A stretch of 64,000 nt of DNA from Epiperipatus broadwayi (lineage: Eukaryota > Onychophora > Udeonychophora > Euonychophora > Peripatidae), in NCBI GenBank assembly GCA_028023455.1, contig JAQFVV010006733.1:186001-250000 (forward strand), read 5' to 3'. The position numbers and the translations under genes are program-made. Below are positions 61,620 through 64,000 of the stretch, piece after piece. Numbering within the stretch: the first letter of the stretch is position 1; every line of letters starts with the position of its first letter. The notes beneath the pieces were generated by a model that saw only the letters and a list, made by a program, of their open reading frames with translations, did not search any database and was not told where the DNA came from.

Positions 61620-61633
61620 AGGTCACATGACCT
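61620..61633. promoter_or_regulatory. Perfect palindrome AGGTCACATGACCT
   Basis: This is an exact 14-bp palindrome made of two AGGTCA half-sites facing each other across CA, with an E-box CACATG inside GTCACATGAC. Nuclear-receptor dimers bind inverted AGGTCA half-sites, and bHLH-Zip factors bind GTCACRTGAC. It lies about 2.2 kb downstream of the signal-peptide exon, in its presumed first intron. Function is inferred only. Confidence 0.3.
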
Positions 61634-62069
61634 TTAAGCACAAAAAGTATCAGGCGGAGCAGGTTCCTTCAAATGGCCAATTGAAAAACTTTTTTTTTTT
61701 TTAGCTTTCGTCAGAATCAAGAAGTCTAATTGATATGCTCACAAAAAAGCTAAAAAATGCTTCGGATTTTATATAAGAAACAAACATTCAAACCATACAT
61801 TTCTTATTGACTTTTTAAAAAAAATTATTGAAGGGTGTTTTATTATCGAACAAATATATTTGATGGTTGCTACTCTTTCAACTTTTTTGTTAAGGCTTCT
61901 TGAAATGAATCTATGATGATGACTATTAATGATTTTTCCCACTGATCTAAAAAATAAATTGTTTAAACTTTCTTTTATTTTTTCATTATTCTCCGCAACA
62001 GTTAAATAATTTTGATTTCCTAAATCAGTTTTTGTTCTTTTTTTTTCCAGAACCTTTTCTCCTCCTATT
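61634..62069. other. Presumed intron, nothing recognised
   Basis: Noncoding. A T11 tract at about 61691 followed by tagctttcgtcagaatcaag looks like a splice-acceptor-like pattern on the plus strand but leads into no open exon. Confidence 0.4.
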
Positions 62070-62137
62070 GTCTCTGTGATCTAATGGATTAAAGCGTACG
62101 TTTCGGTTGTCAGATTTGTTGTCTGAAATTTGGAGAC
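62070..62137 (+). pseudogene. Degenerate tRNA-Arg-like sequence (anticodon TCG)
   Basis: The acceptor arms GTCTCTG (62070-62076) and TGGAGAC (62131-62137) pair over all 7 positions, two of them G-T. TGATCTAATGGATTAA resembles the arginine tRNA D-arm and box A, and TTTCGGT gives an anticodon loop with TCG. The anticodon stem pairs at only about three positions, and the T-arm has lost the GGTTCGAAT core (here tgtctgaaattt). It is therefore a pseudogene or relic of a tRNA-Arg-derived repeat. Confidence 0.5.
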
Positions 62138-62769
62138 ACTAGTTTTTCATACAATTCAGCAATTTTTTTAAATATTTTATATCGCATTAGGTTTGTTCTT
62201 ACTTAGTTAAAGGCTTATCAATATTTACATTTCTAAGTATTTTTTGATATATTTTCGGAATGTTTTCATAAACTATTCATTGAATATTAATATCAAACTA
62301 TTTTTTATAAGTAATATATATATATATTCAATATTTCTTACACGTACAACCAACTACTAGTCCATTCGAATATACGCATTATTTAAAGTATCTACTACCT
62401 TCATTAGTATCTGTCTATATTGTTACATCTAGTTTATTTTCCTACATCATCAGTTATGATTGACTTACTTAAATATTGTACTTTTGTAAACCTTATAATG
62501 AACTCTTTTCATAGCGTCCTCATATAATTTCTCTAACCATATAAAATTAATAATGTATTAATTTTTGCCCTACAAACTCTTGTTATTTACATTTTCTTTT
62601 GATTTCTAAACTTAAGTAAAGGATTAGTTTTTTTATATATATATTTATTCTCCTAGATTATTTTTTGGATTTACAAAAAATTTAGGAACTAATTAAAACA
62701 ATTTTATTCTTTTATTATATTGAAGATGTACAGTGAATATATGAAAAAGGGTGTATGAAGATAGAAACA

Positions 62770-63000
62770 GTATACATATGTGATGTGATATACTGTAGCT
62801 TCTCCTTAAACGAACACACACACAGTGACACCTGTATCCAAGTATGAGAACTAAAAGAACTACGGTTCTAACCTTTGGGGGACATGTCCTTTGCCTAAAG
62901 ACAAGCTTAGGTATCTAGGCAATAGGACTGCGACTTAAGCACTGTTGTTTGCTTGCCAATGTAATCACTATTGACCTTTTACAACATACTCATAGCTAGA
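62770..63000 (-). repeat. Unclassified repeat sharing its 3' end with 38.1 kb
   Basis: The minus strand ends gtttaaggagaagctacagt and atcacatcacat at about 62780-62812. This matches 38143-38178 (gtttaaggagaaacaccagt and acatcacatcacat) over about 33 bp. Sequence up to about 63000 is more complex than the surrounding DNA and may belong to it. Family unknown. Confidence 0.35.
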
Positions 63001-63788
63001 ATTGAGAAATACTTACACGCAAATACTTCGAAAAATAATTTAATTTACACATTCAGGTGAAATTTCAAGAAGAGTTTTTATTTTTCAATATTCTTTAGTT
63101 AATTTAAAAAGCAATGAACCTAATGTACAGTAATTTCCCTCAGCAACCAAAAATCTTTCCACTAATTAAAGTCGCAGTAATTTTTTTCTTTTATTCTATA
63201 CAAATTCAATCCGTAACTACTACTTTTTAAGACACGTCAATAACACCAACCCCTTGAGAGTTTACACGCCAATGGCATTTACTTTTCATCAGCCCACCTA
63301 AGAATGAATAAAGAATCGAAAGTGTTCGCTTCGTACCTATTTTTTAATTTGATGCAGTGAATCATAGCATACATTTGAATCAATTATATTATTATTCGTC
63401 TCATGCCGAAATGTAATTAATATTAGATAATACGCATTACAGAATGTCATTTAAAATTAATGTTATTTGATTACCTACATAAAAATTTTGCCATTAAAAA
63501 TGCTTTTTCCACCCCAATATAAATTTACCAGTAGACAATTTCCATCCGGTTACAAAATAATTTTGCGCATTTTAAAATTAAAACTATTTCTATAATTTTA
63601 AATTGCCTAAAGCAGCAGTTGTATTTATGAAATTATATTTTATAAAATGAATATTAAAGCTATAAGCAATTAGTAATAGCTATCAAAATATCCTTTAAAA
63701 AAATTCTTTTGTTTGAGCTTAGGCGAGAATTGTACAAGTTTACAAGCTAACTTGTTCTTAAAAAATTTGAGTAAAATTTTAGACTTAC
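63001..63788 (-). other. Start of intron 1 (presumed)
   Basis: Downstream of the donor of the signal-peptide exon. The sequence is less repetitive than elsewhere but holds no ORF or acceptor that I can pair with the donor. Confidence 0.5.
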
Positions 63789-63881
63789 CGTTGTTCCATT
63801 TGGAGTTTGTCCGGTAGTTAGGAGAACCATTAATGAAATAATTAAAAAGAAGGAAACTATTAATGTAGCAATCCTTTTCAT
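63789..63881 (-). CDS. Signal-peptide-encoding first coding exon of an unidentified secreted or membrane protein
   Basis: The minus strand opens with ATG at 63881-63879 and reads 31 codons in phase, MKRIATLIVSFFLIISL, then MVLLTTGQTPNGTT. Position 63788 then begins GTAAGT, a consensus eukaryotic 5' splice site, so the intron is in phase 0. The layout is a classic signal peptide: basic n-region (KR), a hydrophobic core of about 17 residues, and a likely cleavage after ..LLTTG, leaving QTPNGTT with an N-glycosylation sequon (NGT). The start is chosen because an in-frame TAG lies ten codons upstream with no ATG between, and because A sits at -3. Product unknown: a secreted factor, or a type I membrane protein, or (if uncleaved) a signal anchor. 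The rest of the gene lies to the left beyond the donor, with no further exon recognised within 63 kb, so either intron 1 is very long or later exons are too short to see. Confidence 0.72.
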
Positions 63882-64000
63882 AGTTGTAAATTTGCTAAAA
63901 AATTTCACGTTCTAAGAGCGTACTCCAGTTCTCTATAAGGCGGCTGACTAAACGACGCGCTCTAGTCTTCGTTTGGGGGAGGGGGGTAATAAGGAATGAA
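63882..64000 (-). promoter_or_regulatory. Probable 5'UTR and core promoter region
   Basis: Immediately upstream of the start codon on the minus strand the composition changes: about seven CpGs in 100 bp (gagcgcgtcgtttag, acgctc, aacgtg) against almost none in the surrounding kilobases. A C-rich run (minus strand acccccctccccca, 63974-63988) follows, and a tagtcagcc stretch (63942-63950) could hold an initiator-like TCAG. No clear TATA box at a sensible distance. The CpG retention suggests an unmethylated promoter. The upstream limit is outside the window. Confidence 0.5.

Noticed and set aside
61691-61730. Splice acceptor after a T11 tract on the plus strand
   Set aside because: The sequence after the AG has no open frame of useful length and no partner donor; the only supported gene is on the other strand.
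1-64000. CRISPR arrays, operons, prophage or plasmid features
   Set aside because: No regularly spaced repeats, no prokaryotic gene organisation; the retroelements, TSDs and splice donor indicate animal nuclear DNA.

Overview
This is a strongly A+T-rich piece of an animal nuclear genome, almost certainly an invertebrate. Prokaryotic and viral features are absent: no operons, no long informative ORFs, no ribosome-binding-site grammar. What is present is typical of a metazoan: RTE-clade and zinc-knuckle LINE remains, tRNA-derived SINEs with poly(A) tails and target-site duplications (TSDs), hAT-type non-autonomous DNA transposons with 8-bp TSDs, and one conventional signal-peptide exon with a strong GT splice donor. 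The species cannot be named from the sequence.

The only host protein-coding sequence I can support is at the extreme right. A 31-codon exon on the minus strand (63881 down to 63789) encodes a signal peptide and ends in a consensus donor; a small CpG-containing promoter or 5'UTR lies beside it (63882-64000). The gene is read right to left, so the rest of the window lies downstream of that donor and may be its first intron plus flanking DNA. No second exon was recognised. Candidate regulatory patches are a CpG-bearing, higher-complexity block at about 45.5-46.1 kb and a perfect palindrome AGGTCACATGACCT at 61620.

Nearly everything else recognisable is mobile DNA. (1) RTE LINE: a decayed, nearly full-length copy at 24775-27410 (minus) and truncated copies at 1-305, 7537-7785, 34110-35005, 40440-41260 and 53012-53610. 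(2) A second LINE type with a CX2CX8HX4C knuckle at 566-1965 and 20470-21240, and a third LINE tail at 12450-13165. (3) Seven copies of a roughly 100-bp tRNA-derived SINE in two subfamilies, each with a TSD. (4) Two hAT elements with exact 8-bp TSDs (18606-18930; 30472-30855). (5) Two unidentified repeat families, called here P and E. They carry inverted terminal segments, yet their TSDs are 12-17 bp where these can be read. The P copy at 50861-52000 is a giant palindrome of about 1.1 kb. (6) Several smaller foldbacks (14801, 18371, 58283), a 25-bp perfect inverted repeat with copies 3.2 kb apart (58011 and 61232), and an old 0.8-0.9 kb dispersed repeat pair (8995 and 42405).

The strongest leads are the signal-peptide exon and families P and E. 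P and E combine DNA-transposon-like inverted ends with retroposon-like TSDs, an architecture reminiscent of Penelope-like elements or of systematic twin-priming. No enzyme for them is present in the window.
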